Positions 26,412-34,933 of a stretch of DNA of 64,000 nt are shown here, in pieces; position 1 is the stretch's first letter; every line of letters starts with the position of its first letter. A program made the translations under genes and the position numbers. Origin of the DNA: JAZKDW01 sp040387375. GTDB lineage: Bacteria > Pseudomonadota > Gammaproteobacteria > Burkholderiales > Burkholderiaceae_D. The DNA is taken from the NCBI GenBank assembly GCA_040387375.1, contig JAZKDW010000036.1, positions 1-64,000 on the forward strand, in the 5' to 3' direction. The notes below the pieces were generated by a model. It did not search any database and was not told the DNA's origin. It saw only the letters and a list, made by a program, of their open reading frames with translations.

Positions 26412-27305
26412 TTACGCCTGTTCTAGTTCCAGTCCAGCGATGGTCGACCGTAGCCACTGATTGGCGGGGTCGTGGTGAAAGCGTTCATGCCAGAACTGCC
26501 GTACCCCTGCAGTCGGCACATCGAATGGCAACGGGAAAACGTTCAGATTCCCGAGGCCGGCAGCCGAACGCGGCACGCTGGCGATCAGATCGGAGGTCGC
26601 CACCACCGTCGCAGCGGTATGGTAATTGGCGACTTCGAGACGAATGGAGCGCCGGCGTCGTCCTTTTGAGAGTGCGTTTTCAACCAGCAGTTCCGTATTC
26701 CCGATGCTGACAAAAACATGCACTGCGTCCAGATACTGCTCAAGCGTGATGCCGTCCTGAATAATGGGGTGATCGGCGCGGGCAATGCACACATAATTGT
26801 CTTCAAAAAGACGTTGCTGATAATAGCCTGCAGAGAGAAACGAGAGATTGCCGACCGCCAGGTCGACAGTGCCGTTTTCCAGTGCGGATGGGTACTCATC
26901 ATGCGCCATTCGCAACGCAGCGATCTTGATTCCCGGTGCCGCGGCATGAAGCGCGTCGATCAGTTTCGGCAGTATGGCGGACTCGCCCATGTCGGACATC
27001 AGTAGACGGAAGGTCCGCTCCGATTGTGCCGGATCAAAGCCGCCCGGCTGGTCCAGGCCGATCTGCAGCAGCTTCAGTGCATCCAGAACCGGCCCCGCCA
27101 TACGGTCAGCAAGGACCGTGGGCATCATGCCTGCCCTGGTACGCACGAACAGTGGATCGTCGCAGCTCTTCCGTAGTCTGAGCAGTGCATTGCTCATCGC
27201 GGACTGGGTCAGTCCTACTTCAAGTGCCGCCCGCGATACGTTGCGCTCCCGATAGAGCGCCGCGAAGACGGGAAGAAGGTTCAGATCGAGCCTGTGGATA
27301 TTCAT
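26412..27305 (-). CDS. LysR family transcriptional regulator
   Basis: A 297-residue LysR regulator with an N-terminal helix-turn-helix (DLNLLPVFAALYRERNVSRA then LTQSAMSNALLRLR) and an effector domain to about residue 290. The ATG at 27305 gives the canonical NodD/NahR-like start MNIHRLDLNLLPVF. It is transcribed away from the Bug gene at 27495, with the palindrome 27372-27389 between them. It is convergent with the monooxygenase, whose promoter carries the same palindrome. It probably activates both transcripts. Confidence 0.93.
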   Translation of the reverse strand: MNIHRLDLNLLPVFAALYRERNVSRAALEVGLTQSAMSNALLRLRKSCDDPLFVRTRAGMMPTVLADRMAGPVLDALKLLQIGLDQPGGFDPAQSERTFRLLMSDMGESAILPKLIDALHAAAPGIKIAALRMAHDEYPSALENGTVDLAVGNLSFLSAGYYQQRLFEDNYVCIARADHPIIQDGITLEQYLDAVHVFVSIGNTELLVENALSKGRRRRSIRLEVANYHTAATVVATSDLIASVPRSAAGLGNLNVFPLPFDVPTAGVRQFWHERFHHDPANQWLRSTIAGLELEQA

Positions 27306-27371
27306 GCGGCAAATATAACAAGCTTGCCTGGCATGTTCAACAATATTATTTGCAATGTAAATAGTGTAGAT

Positions 27372-27389
27372 GTCCAATATCCATTGGAC
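27372..27389 (+). promoter_or_regulatory. LysR-type operator, copy 2 (lysR/Bug intergenic region)
   Basis: GTCCAATATCCATTGGAC is a perfect palindrome with 7 bp arms and a 4 bp centre. It shares its 16 bp core, plus the AATAGT-N8 left flank and CGC right flank, with 24647-24662. It lies 67 bp from the lysR start and 106 bp from the Bug gene start. Confidence 0.75.
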
Positions 27390-27494
27390 GCGATATCGAG
27401 AGGCTGACAAAATCCTTTTGCCCAGGCTGGCTTTCGTGAGGCAATGAGCGCAGCTACCTTTCTTTTTTTACGAGTACATATGAAAGAGACATCA

Positions 27495-28475
27495 ATGACA
27501 TCGTTTATTCCCCGCAGAATCAAGTTATCCCTCGCCGTGCTGTGCTTCGCAAGCGCCGGTGCAGCGCACGCTCAGGCTTATCCCGACAGACCGATCAAAC
27601 TGGTCGTTCCTTATGCGGCAGGCGGCGGGACAGATATTTTCGCGCGCGCCATTGCCGTCCGTATGGGAACAGAACTGGGGCAGACGATCATCATCGAGAA
27701 CAAGCCAGGCGCCGGCACCATCATCGGCGCCGAGATGGTTGCCCGTTCGGCCCCGGATGGTTATACGGTCCTGCTGGGTGACACCGGCACCTACAGCATG
27801 AATCCCAGCTTGTACAAAAAACTGCCATATGATCCAGCGCGGGATCTGGCGCCGGTTACCCTGACTGGCCGGTTCGCCCTCACGATGGTCGTCCATCCTT
27901 CTGTTCCCGCGAACACGGTACAGGAGTACATCGCATTGGCCGCTGCAAAGCCGGGCAAGATCAACTATGCAACGCCGGGACAAGGCAGCCCTCACCATCT
28001 CGCCATGGAACTGTTTTCACAGCAGGCCAAGGTTACGCTCACGCATGTTCCTTATAAAGGGAACGGTCCTGCCGTATCGGACCTGATGGCAGGACATGTG
28101 GAATCGATGTTCCTTGTCCTTGGCCCAAATCTTCAGCATGTCAAAGCCGGAAAAATGAAAGCGATCGGCGTTTCCAGCCCCAAACGGCTTGCTCCGCTGC
28201 CCAATGTGCCGACGATCGCGGAAGCCGGCCTGAAAGGGTACGAAGCCTGGTCCTGGCAGGGATTGACGGTGCCGCGCGGGACACCCGCATCCATCATCGC
28301 CAGGCTCAATGCAGCTTATGCCGCCACGGCAAACGATCCTGAAATCCGGAAAAAAATGGACGCCGTGTCGGTGGAACTGATCACCAGTACTCCTCAGGAA
28401 ATGGCGACGTACATGAAGTCGGAAACCGAGAAGTGGGCGAAAACCATCAAGAATGCCAATATCGTCGTCGAATAA
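27495..28475 (+). CDS. Bug-family (TTT) solute-binding protein
   Basis: 326 residues of the periplasmic Bug receptor family, which bind carboxylates for tripartite tricarboxylate (TTT) transport. A signal peptide ends near AGAAHAQAYP, followed by the family motif YPDRPIKLVVPYAAGGGTD and FKGNGPAVSD-like loops (here YKGNGPAVSDLMAGHV). The start at 27495 is favoured over the ATG at 27480 because an AAAGAGA site sits upstream. No tctA/tctB genes are nearby, so it is an orphan receptor. It is next to the LysR regulator and probably regulated by it. Confidence 0.9.
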   Translation: MTSFIPRRIKLSLAVLCFASAGAAHAQAYPDRPIKLVVPYAAGGGTDIFARAIAVRMGTELGQTIIIENKPGAGTIIGAEMVARSAPDGYTVLLGDTGTYSMNPSLYKKLPYDPARDLAPVTLTGRFALTMVVHPSVPANTVQEYIALAAAKPGKINYATPGQGSPHHLAMELFSQQAKVTLTHVPYKGNGPAVSDLMAGHVESMFLVLGPNLQHVKAGKMKAIGVSSPKRLAPLPNVPTIAEAGLKGYEAWSWQGLTVPRGTPASIIARLNAAYAATANDPEIRKKMDAVSVELITSTPQEMATYMKSETEKWAKTIKNANIVVE

Positions 28476-28544
28476 AACAAGTCTTCGGCGCAGATAAAAT
28501 TTGGTAAATCAAGTGGATTAAACTTCCATGTTGCCCCGCCATTT

Positions 28545-30068
28545 TCACGGCAATACATGCTGCGCGAGTGATTCGCGCAGCGTACGCTTCAGCACTTTTC
28601 CGTAGTTATTCTTGGGCAGCGTGTCGATGAAAATATAGTGTTTCGGGCGCTTGAAGCGGGCGATGTGCTCCACGCAGTGGGCGTCAAGCGCGTCCTTCGA
28701 TACGCTCGCGCCGCCGGCGACCACCACGAACGCAACCACCACTTCGCCCCATTCCGCATCGGGCTGGCCGACCACACACACTTCCTGCACGCCAGGGCAG
28801 GTCAGCAGTGCTTCTTCTACTTCACGCGGATAGATGTTCGAGCCGCCGCTGATGACCACATCCTTGGAGCGGTCGCGCAAGGTCAGATAGCCGCGTGCAT
28901 CGAGCGAGCCCATGTCGCCGGTATGCAGCCAGCCGCCGCGCAACGCATCGGCGGTGGCATCGGGATTGTTCCAGTAGCCCGACATGATGACGTCGCCGCG
29001 GCAGATGATTTCGCCGATGTCGCCGTCCGGCACCGCGGCGCCCGCGGCATCGACGATCGCCAGCTCGATGCCGACATGCGGCCAACCCACCGATCCGAGC
29101 ACCGCATCGTCCGCACCCGCATGATCCTCGCGGCGCAGGCTGGTGATCGTCATCGGCGCTTCACCCTGGCCGTAGATCTGGACGAATACCTGGCCGAACA
29201 CGGCGATGGATTTTTTCAGTTCCTCGACGTACATGGGGCCGCCGCCGTAGACGATGGTGCGCAAATTGGCCGGGCGGCAGCCGGACTCTTCCGCCGCCAG
29301 CCGCAGGCGCTGCACCATGGTCGGCGCCAGGAACGCGCCGCACGCCGGATGCGCGTTGCACAGGCCGATGAATTCGGCGGGATCGAATCCTGACGATGCC
29401 GGTATCACCTGGCGCGCAACGCGCGCGATATAGGCGGGAATGTACAGGCCGGAACCATGCGACATCGGCGCCGCATGGATCTGGCTGGCGTTTTCGTCGA
29501 ACGATTCGGTATCGGCCAGATGGGTCAGCGTCAGCGCCAGCAGGTTACGGTGCGACAGCATCGCGCCTTTTGAGCGGCCGGTCGTGCCGCTGGTGTAGAA
29601 CAGCCATGCCAGCATGTCGGGCGCGGCCGCGACCGGTTCGATGGCGTCCGCCGACAATAGCGCTGCGTACGCCGCTTCACCGAGGATGATGGTCTCGAGC
29701 GGTCCGCGCGTGCCGTTGCCGGCTTCGGCAGCGAAGCCGGCCCCAAGTTTCGGCGACACGAACGCCAGCGCGGCGCCGGCATCGTCCACAATCTGCAGCA
29801 TCTCCTTCGGATGCAGCTTGGCATTGACCGGCACGGCCACCAGTCCGGCGGCCCAGATGGCAAACAGCAGCTCGATATATTCCGGCCGGTTTTCACTGGC
29901 GATCGCGACCCGCTCGCCCGGATGCCAGCGTTGACTCAGCGCACCGGCGAGGCGGAGTGCGCGCGAACGCAACTGCGCGTAGGCATGCAGCTGTTCCGTC
30001 CCGAGAAAAACCGCGCCGCGCTCGGGGAAGCGGCGAGCCGCCTGGTCCAGCAAGGAAAATAGATTCAT
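28545..30068 (-). CDS. AMP-forming acyl-CoA synthetase / ligase
   Basis: 507 residues of the ANL superfamily. The ATP loop YTSGTTGRSKGAML lies around residue 165, the adenylate-binding YGQGEAP around 305, the GWLHTGDMG motif around 395 and the C-terminal catalytic lysine in LPKNNYGKVLKR near 490. It would activate a carboxylic acid to its CoA thioester through an acyl-AMP; the chain or ring acid is not identified. The start at 30068 follows a GGCGGTGA site. It is a single minus-strand gene, divergent from the EamA gene. Confidence 0.9.
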   Translation of the reverse strand: MNLFSLLDQAARRFPERGAVFLGTEQLHAYAQLRSRALRLAGALSQRWHPGERVAIASENRPEYIELLFAIWAAGLVAVPVNAKLHPKEMLQIVDDAGAALAFVSPKLGAGFAAEAGNGTRGPLETIILGEAAYAALLSADAIEPVAAAPDMLAWLFYTSGTTGRSKGAMLSHRNLLALTLTHLADTESFDENASQIHAAPMSHGSGLYIPAYIARVARQVIPASSGFDPAEFIGLCNAHPACGAFLAPTMVQRLRLAAEESGCRPANLRTIVYGGGPMYVEELKKSIAVFGQVFVQIYGQGEAPMTITSLRREDHAGADDAVLGSVGWPHVGIELAIVDAAGAAVPDGDIGEIICRGDVIMSGYWNNPDATADALRGGWLHTGDMGSLDARGYLTLRDRSKDVVISGGSNIYPREVEEALLTCPGVQEVCVVGQPDAEWGEVVVAFVVVAGGASVSKDALDAHCVEHIARFKRPKHYIFIDTLPKNNYGKVLKRTLRESLAQHVLP

Positions 30069-30202
30069 GCGTTCACCGCCTGCTGTCAAAAGTTTGTCGA
30101 CCAGGGATCATCGCGGGAACAGCTGCCGCGCGGCCAGCAAGTCCGGGCTGGTCCTGCATGATAATGCCTTGCGCCTTTGTTTGCCACGCAGCCTGCATCC
30201 TG

Positions 30203-30230
30203 TTGGCGGGGCAGTGCGATCGGCTATAAT
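30203..30230 (+). promoter_or_regulatory. Sigma-70-like promoter for the EamA transporter
   Basis: TTGGCG at 30203-30208, 16 bp spacer, TATAAT at 30225-30230. Transcription would start near 30237, leaving a leader of about 110 nt that contains a 27-codon ORF (30268-30351). Confidence 0.6.
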
Positions 30231-30267
30231 CTGACGGGCCTGCATCAGTGCCGCACCTTAACTATCC

Positions 30268-30351
30268 ATGGCCTCGATCAAAAACAAGCATGCTCCCCGA
30301 ATGACGCAGCCGATTCAACCCTGGCCGCAACCGCAGCCGGCCCGGCCGTGA
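30268..30351 (+). CDS. Possible 27-residue leader ORF overlapping the EamA start
   Basis: ATG at 30268 opens a short frame whose product is rich in Pro and Gln (QPIQPWPQPQPARP). Its TGA (30349-30351) overlaps the GTG start of the transporter at 30348 in the form GTGA, which would couple their translation. Alternatively, this is the original N-terminus joined to the transporter before a frameshift. No ribosome site is clear. Confidence 0.3.
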   Translation: MASIKNKHAPRMTQPIQPWPQPQPARP

Positions 30352-31247
30352 GCAAGAGCAACAGCGCTCCGCAAACCCTGCGCGCCCAGCTATGGCTGAC
30401 GGGCGCCATGATGTTATGGGGGATGAACATCCCCGCCGTCAAATATCTCACCACGTCGTTTTCGCCCATCGTGCTGGCAAGTCTGCGCATGATCATCGCT
30501 AGTATGGTGTTCATCGCAATCGCGCTGTATACCCGCGGCGGTCTGCCAAGAATCGAGCGTGCGCAGTGGGGCATCCTCGTGGTGTGCGGTGTCCTCATGG
30601 TGTACCTGAACCAGTATCTTTTTGCCACCGGCATCGCCAGCGCGAGCGCCACCAATACCGCATTGATCATGGCATTGGGCCCGCTGCTATCGTCGCTGCT
30701 TGCCGCGCTCGTTTTCAGGGAGCGCCTGACAAGAGGGCGGGTGATCGGCATCGCGCTGGGCATGGGCGGTGTCGCCGCGGTGATCCTGCAGCGCCCCGGT
30801 TCCGGCGTGCAGGAGGCAGGTCTGGGGGAGCTTTTTGTGATGGGAGGCGTGCTGAGCTTTGCTGTCGGCGGCATCCTGGTGCAAAGGCTTGCGCAGCGGG
30901 TGGACAGCCTTGCGATCAGTTGGGGCATTTACATGATCGGCACGGTTTTTCTGGTGCTGCATTGCGCATTGGCGGACACCGATGTGCATGCGCTTTTCCC
31001 TGGCTTTGGCGCGTGGGCACTCCTGCTTTTTTCCGGCATTTTCGCGACGGCGCTCGCCAACCTGGTATGGAACCAGTCGATTGCGCAGCTGGGAATCGGA
31101 CGCACGGCCTTGTATCTGAACTGGGTGCCTTTGTTCGGCATCACGTTCGGCGTGCTTTTCCTGGGAGAGCCCTTGTCCTGGTGGCATGGGTTCGGGCTCT
31201 TGTGTGTTGTTGCCGGTACCTGGCTAGGCTCGAAAAAAGCGGATTGA
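30348..31247 (+). CDS. EamA/DMT family transporter
   Basis: A 299-residue drug/metabolite transporter with ten predicted helices in two EamA repeats (TGAMMLWGMNIPAVKYL first helix; ATNTALIMALGPLLSSLLA; NLVWNQSIAQLGIGRTAL in repeat 2). It would export a small metabolite; the substrate is unknown. No ATG is available in frame near the first helix, so GTG 30348 is chosen; a TTG far upstream would give a long Ala-rich extension. The TATAAT promoter lies upstream. The gene sits alone between the acyl-CoA ligase and ABC operons. Confidence 0.85.
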   Translation: MSKSNSAPQTLRAQLWLTGAMMLWGMNIPAVKYLTTSFSPIVLASLRMIIASMVFIAIALYTRGGLPRIERAQWGILVVCGVLMVYLNQYLFATGIASASATNTALIMALGPLLSSLLAALVFRERLTRGRVIGIALGMGGVAAVILQRPGSGVQEAGLGELFVMGGVLSFAVGGILVQRLAQRVDSLAISWGIYMIGTVFLVLHCALADTDVHALFPGFGAWALLLFSGIFATALANLVWNQSIAQLGIGRTALYLNWVPLFGITFGVLFLGEPLSWWHGFGLLCVVAGTWLGSKKAD

Positions 31248-31331
31248 GCCGCTTCGGCGCGGCGCAACGCTTACCTATCCGGACCTGGAGCGAAGCGATC
31301 TGAAAGCAAACCCCATTTTTAGCAGGGCGCC

Positions 31332-33008
31332 CTACGTACCTGCGCTTCCCGCCTGCATCGGTCTGAAATTCTGAAAATCCCAATGACGGCCAGGCGCAGC
31401 CTCGAGGAGGTCACGGGTATATTGCTGGCGCGGCGCCGTCAAGACCGTTTCCGCAGGACCGGCTTCGACGATTTTCCCTCCTTGCATCACGACGATCGTG
31501 TCGCAAATTTGCGCTGCGACACGTAGATCGTGCGTAATGAAAAGCACGCCGATCCCGGTGCGCGCGCGGATGTCTTCGAGTAGCCGCAACACCTGCGCCT
31601 GCACCGAGACGTCGAGCGCGGACACCGCCTCATCCGCGACCAGAATATCCGGCTGCAATGCCAGCGCGCGCGCAATACAAATGCGCTGTCTTTGACCGCC
31701 GGAAAACTGGTGCGGGTAGCGTTGCATGGCATCGGGCTCGAGTCCGACCACACGCATCAGTTCCGCCGCCTTCTTCAGCGCATCTTCGCGCGGCATGCCG
31801 AAGTTGATCAAACCCTCGATCACCGAATCTCCCACCCGCAGCCGCGGATTGAGAGAGCGGTAAGGGTCCTGAAACACGATCTGGATACGCTGCCGCGCCT
31901 GGCGCATCTTGCCTCGGGATATGCGTGCGATATCGACGCCATTGAGGTGAACGGCCCCCGAAGTCGGGTCGATCAGGCGCACGATGCAGCGCGCCACGGT
32001 CGACTTGCCGGAACCCGACTCACCCACCACACCGACAATCTCGCCGCGCCGCAAGGTCAGATTGACGTCTTGCGCCGCAGCGACCGTGCGGCCGCCGCCG
32101 AACAAGCGTTTTTCAGAATAGGTTTTATGCAGCGCCGATACGTCCAGCACGATATCGCCCGTGGGCGCGTCACGCTTTTTCGGCGTCAGACTCGGCACCG
32201 AGGACACCAGCATGCGCGTGTAGTCTTCGCGTGGACGAGCGAGTATATCGTCGCGCTGGCCGGCCTCGACCACTTGCCCCCGATTCAGTACGACAATGCG
32301 GTCGGCGATTTCGGCAACGACGCCAAAATCATGGGTGATGAACATCACCGCGGTATTGTGTTTCTCCTGCAGCTCCCGGATCAGGGAAAGAATCTGTTTT
32401 TGCGTGGTGACGTCCAGCGCGGTGGTCGGTTCGTCGGCAATCAGCAGCCTGGGTTCGAGGATCAGCGCCATCGCAATCACGATGCGTTGGCGTTGCCCGC
32501 CCGACAACTGGTGCGGGTAGGCGTCGTAAATCCGCTTGACGTCGGGCAGGTGAACGGACTCCAGCATGGCGAGCACCTTGTCCCGGCGCTCGGTTTTGCT
32601 CAGACGGCTGTGCACGCGCAGCACTTCATCGATCTGCATGCCAACCGGTTGCACAGGATTGAGGGCCGTCATCGGCTCCTGAAACACCATGGCCATCCGC
32701 GTGGCGCGCATTTCGCGCAGGCGCTTCTGGCTGGCAGCCAGCACATTCTCGCCTTCGACCCAGATGCGGCCGGCGGAAGGCGCAAGCGCGTTGCGCGGCA
32801 ACAGGCCCATGATCGCCAGCGACGACACCGATTTTCCGGAGCCGGACTCGCCCACGACACAGAGCATTTCTCCCGGCTGTATGGAGAAGCTGATATCGGT
32901 TAACACATGCCTGCTTGCCGGCCCGCCGAGCACCTGCACCGACAGGTTCTCGACTTTCAGCACGGGCGTTGCGGCGGTGGTGGCGCGGTTGTTGGTTTCT
33001 ACATTCAT
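31332..33008 (-). CDS. Dipeptide-type ABC transporter, fused double ATP-binding protein
   Basis: 558 residues with two ABC ATPase domains, as in fused DppD-DppF proteins such as GsiA. Each domain has a Walker A (GESGSGKSV; GESGSGKST), an ABC signature (LSGGQRQR; FSGGQRQR), and a Walker B followed by DE (LLIADEP; ILVADEA). The C-terminal oligopeptide-binding extension typical of the family is visible after each domain. It is the last gene of a minus-strand operon that supplies two permeases, a binding protein and two hydrolases. Confidence 0.93.
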   Translation of the reverse strand: MNVETNNRATTAATPVLKVENLSVQVLGGPASRHVLTDISFSIQPGEMLCVVGESGSGKSVSSLAIMGLLPRNALAPSAGRIWVEGENVLAASQKRLREMRATRMAMVFQEPMTALNPVQPVGMQIDEVLRVHSRLSKTERRDKVLAMLESVHLPDVKRIYDAYPHQLSGGQRQRIVIAMALILEPRLLIADEPTTALDVTTQKQILSLIRELQEKHNTAVMFITHDFGVVAEIADRIVVLNRGQVVEAGQRDDILARPREDYTRMLVSSVPSLTPKKRDAPTGDIVLDVSALHKTYSEKRLFGGGRTVAAAQDVNLTLRRGEIVGVVGESGSGKSTVARCIVRLIDPTSGAVHLNGVDIARISRGKMRQARQRIQIVFQDPYRSLNPRLRVGDSVIEGLINFGMPREDALKKAAELMRVVGLEPDAMQRYPHQFSGGQRQRICIARALALQPDILVADEAVSALDVSVQAQVLRLLEDIRARTGIGVLFITHDLRVAAQICDTIVVMQGGKIVEAGPAETVLTAPRQQYTRDLLEAAPGRHWDFQNFRPMQAGSAGT

Positions 33009-33078
33009 CAGCTGTAATCGGCAGGAAGGTCGCGCCTGGTTCGGCGGGGATAGTCATGGTGCGCTCGTTTGAAGCTCG

Positions 33079-33975
33079 TCATAACTTGCGCGCCATTCTC
33101 GGGTCCATCGCATCGCGCATGGCGTCGCCCAGCACGTTGACGCTCAATACTGTCAACGCAACAAAAATGCCGGCGTAAAAGATCAGGCCCGGAATCATCT
33201 GGAAATACATGCGGCCATCCGCCATGATGTTGCCCCACGACGGTATGGCCGGCGGCAAGCCCGCGCCCAGGAAGCTCAGGATCGACTCCGTCAGGATCGC
33301 CGAAGCAAAGACATAGGTGCCTTGCACAATCAGCGGGGCGACGGTGTTGGGCACCATGTGGCGCATCAGCAGGGCGGGCAAAGGGGTGCCAAGCGAGATC
33401 GCGGCTTCGACGTAAGGCTCGCTGCGCACGCTCAGGATCACGCTGCGCACCAGCCGCACTACCCGGGGGATATCCGGAATCGTGATGGCGATCAGCACGG
33501 TGAACAGGCCGGCGCCCGACAGCGACACCAGCGCGATCGCCAGCAGGATGCCCGGGATGGCCATGAGTCCGTCCATCACGCGCATGATGATGGCGTCCGC
33601 CATCCGGAAATAACCGGCGATCACGCCGAACAGCAGACCGAGCGTGACGCTTGCCACCGCCGCGCCCAGGCCGACGATCAGCGAGACGCGCGCACCATAC
33701 ATGACGCGCGAGTAAATGTCACGGCCGAACGCGTCGGTGCCTAGCCAGTTCTCTGCCGAGGGAGGCAGAAGGCGCTGGCCGGGATCGACAATGGTCGGAT
33801 CGACGGTGCCGAGGAATGGCGCGAAACACGCGATGAAAACAATCGCAGCCAGGATCACGAGAATGATGCGTACCGGTGCGCTTCGCAAGGCAGGTTTCAG
33901 CTGTGCGAAGATCGACGGCCTGAGGAATTCTTCAGTAGTGATTTCAGCGGACTGCGTGCCGGGAAATGTCGACAT
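33079..33975 (-). CDS. Dipeptide-type ABC permease (DppC/GsiD-like)
   Basis: A 298-residue inner-membrane permease with an N-terminal soluble stretch, a first helix IILVILAAIVFIACFAPFLG and five further helices. The DppC-type signature ENWLGTDAFGRDIYSRVMYG precedes the second helix. The EAA loop region (EPYVEAAISLGTP) contacts the ATPase. The start is 7 bp after the stop of the DppB-like permease, so they are co-transcribed. Confidence 0.92.
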   Translation of the reverse strand: MSTFPGTQSAEITTEEFLRPSIFAQLKPALRSAPVRIILVILAAIVFIACFAPFLGTVDPTIVDPGQRLLPPSAENWLGTDAFGRDIYSRVMYGARVSLIVGLGAAVASVTLGLLFGVIAGYFRMADAIIMRVMDGLMAIPGILLAIALVSLSGAGLFTVLIAITIPDIPRVVRLVRSVILSVRSEPYVEAAISLGTPLPALLMRHMVPNTVAPLIVQGTYVFASAILTESILSFLGAGLPPAIPSWGNIMADGRMYFQMIPGLIFYAGIFVALTVLSVNVLGDAMRDAMDPRMARKL

Positions 33976-33982
33976 GGATTTC

Positions 33983-34924
33983 TTAATAGCGAATACGCGG
34001 ATCGAACACGGTGTACAGGACGTCGACCACCAGGTTGATCAGAATATAGATGAAGGAAAAAAGCAGGATCAGCCCTTGAATGACCGGGTAATCGCGAGCC
34101 AGCACAGCCTCTACCACCAGACGTCCCAGGCCAGGGAGGTTGAAGACCGATTCGGTGACGACCACACCGCTGATCAGCATGGCGATGCCGAGCCCGATGA
34201 CCGTGACAATCGGGACCGCGGCATTCCGCAATGCGTGCCGTAACAGTACGATGCTTTCCGTGACGCCTTTGGCGCGCGCGGTGCGGATGTAGTCTTCGTT
34301 CATCACCTCGATGATGCTGGTGCGCGTAATGCGGGCGATCAAGGCAATGTAGATGGAGCCAAGCGCGAGCGTGGGCAGCACCAGCCTCTGGGCGAAGGGC
34401 CAGAATCCCGCCTCCAGCGGTTTGTATCCTTGCACCGGAAACCAGCCTAACTGGATCGAAAAAAAGTAAATCAGCAGATAACCCGTCACGAACACCGGCA
34501 CTGAAAAACCCAGCACGGAAAATGCCATCACGGCGCGATCCAGCATTTTTCCCTGCCGCCAGGCGGCGATCACACCCAGGGGAATTGCGACCAGCACGCT
34601 GAATACGATGGTTGTCGCCGCAATGGCGGCGGAGGGCCCCATGCGATCGGCAATCAACTGGGCGACCGGCATGCCGGAAATCAGCGAGAAACCGAGGTCG
34701 CCGCGCAGCAGCTGAAACATCCAGAGAAAAAACTGGATGTAAATCGGCTTGTCCAGCCCCATGTGCTGGCGGATCTGCTCCAGCTCGTCGTCAGTGGCGG
34801 CGTCGCCGGCAATGATGGCCGCGGGATCGCCCGGCGTCAGCCGCAAAATCGCGAATACGATGATTGCCACCATGCCGATGACTGGAATGGTGGCAACAAA
34901 ACGCCTTGCTATGAAATCCAGCAT
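33983..34924 (-). CDS. Dipeptide-type ABC permease (DppB/GsiC-like)
   Basis: A 313-residue permease with about six helices. It starts MLDFIARRFVATIPVIGMVA, followed by the DppB-type TPGDPAAIIAG motif. The EAA-like loop is EDYIRTARAKGVTE near residue 215, which pairs with the ATP-binding subunit. The gene begins 10 bp after the stop of the binding protein gene. Confidence 0.92.
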   Translation of the reverse strand: MLDFIARRFVATIPVIGMVAIIVFAILRLTPGDPAAIIAGDAATDDELEQIRQHMGLDKPIYIQFFLWMFQLLRGDLGFSLISGMPVAQLIADRMGPSAAIAATTIVFSVLVAIPLGVIAAWRQGKMLDRAVMAFSVLGFSVPVFVTGYLLIYFFSIQLGWFPVQGYKPLEAGFWPFAQRLVLPTLALGSIYIALIARITRTSIIEVMNEDYIRTARAKGVTESIVLLRHALRNAAVPIVTVIGLGIAMLISGVVVTESVFNLPGLGRLVVEAVLARDYPVIQGLILLFSFIYILINLVVDVLYTVFDPRIRY

Positions 34925-34933
34925 GAAGGCCTC

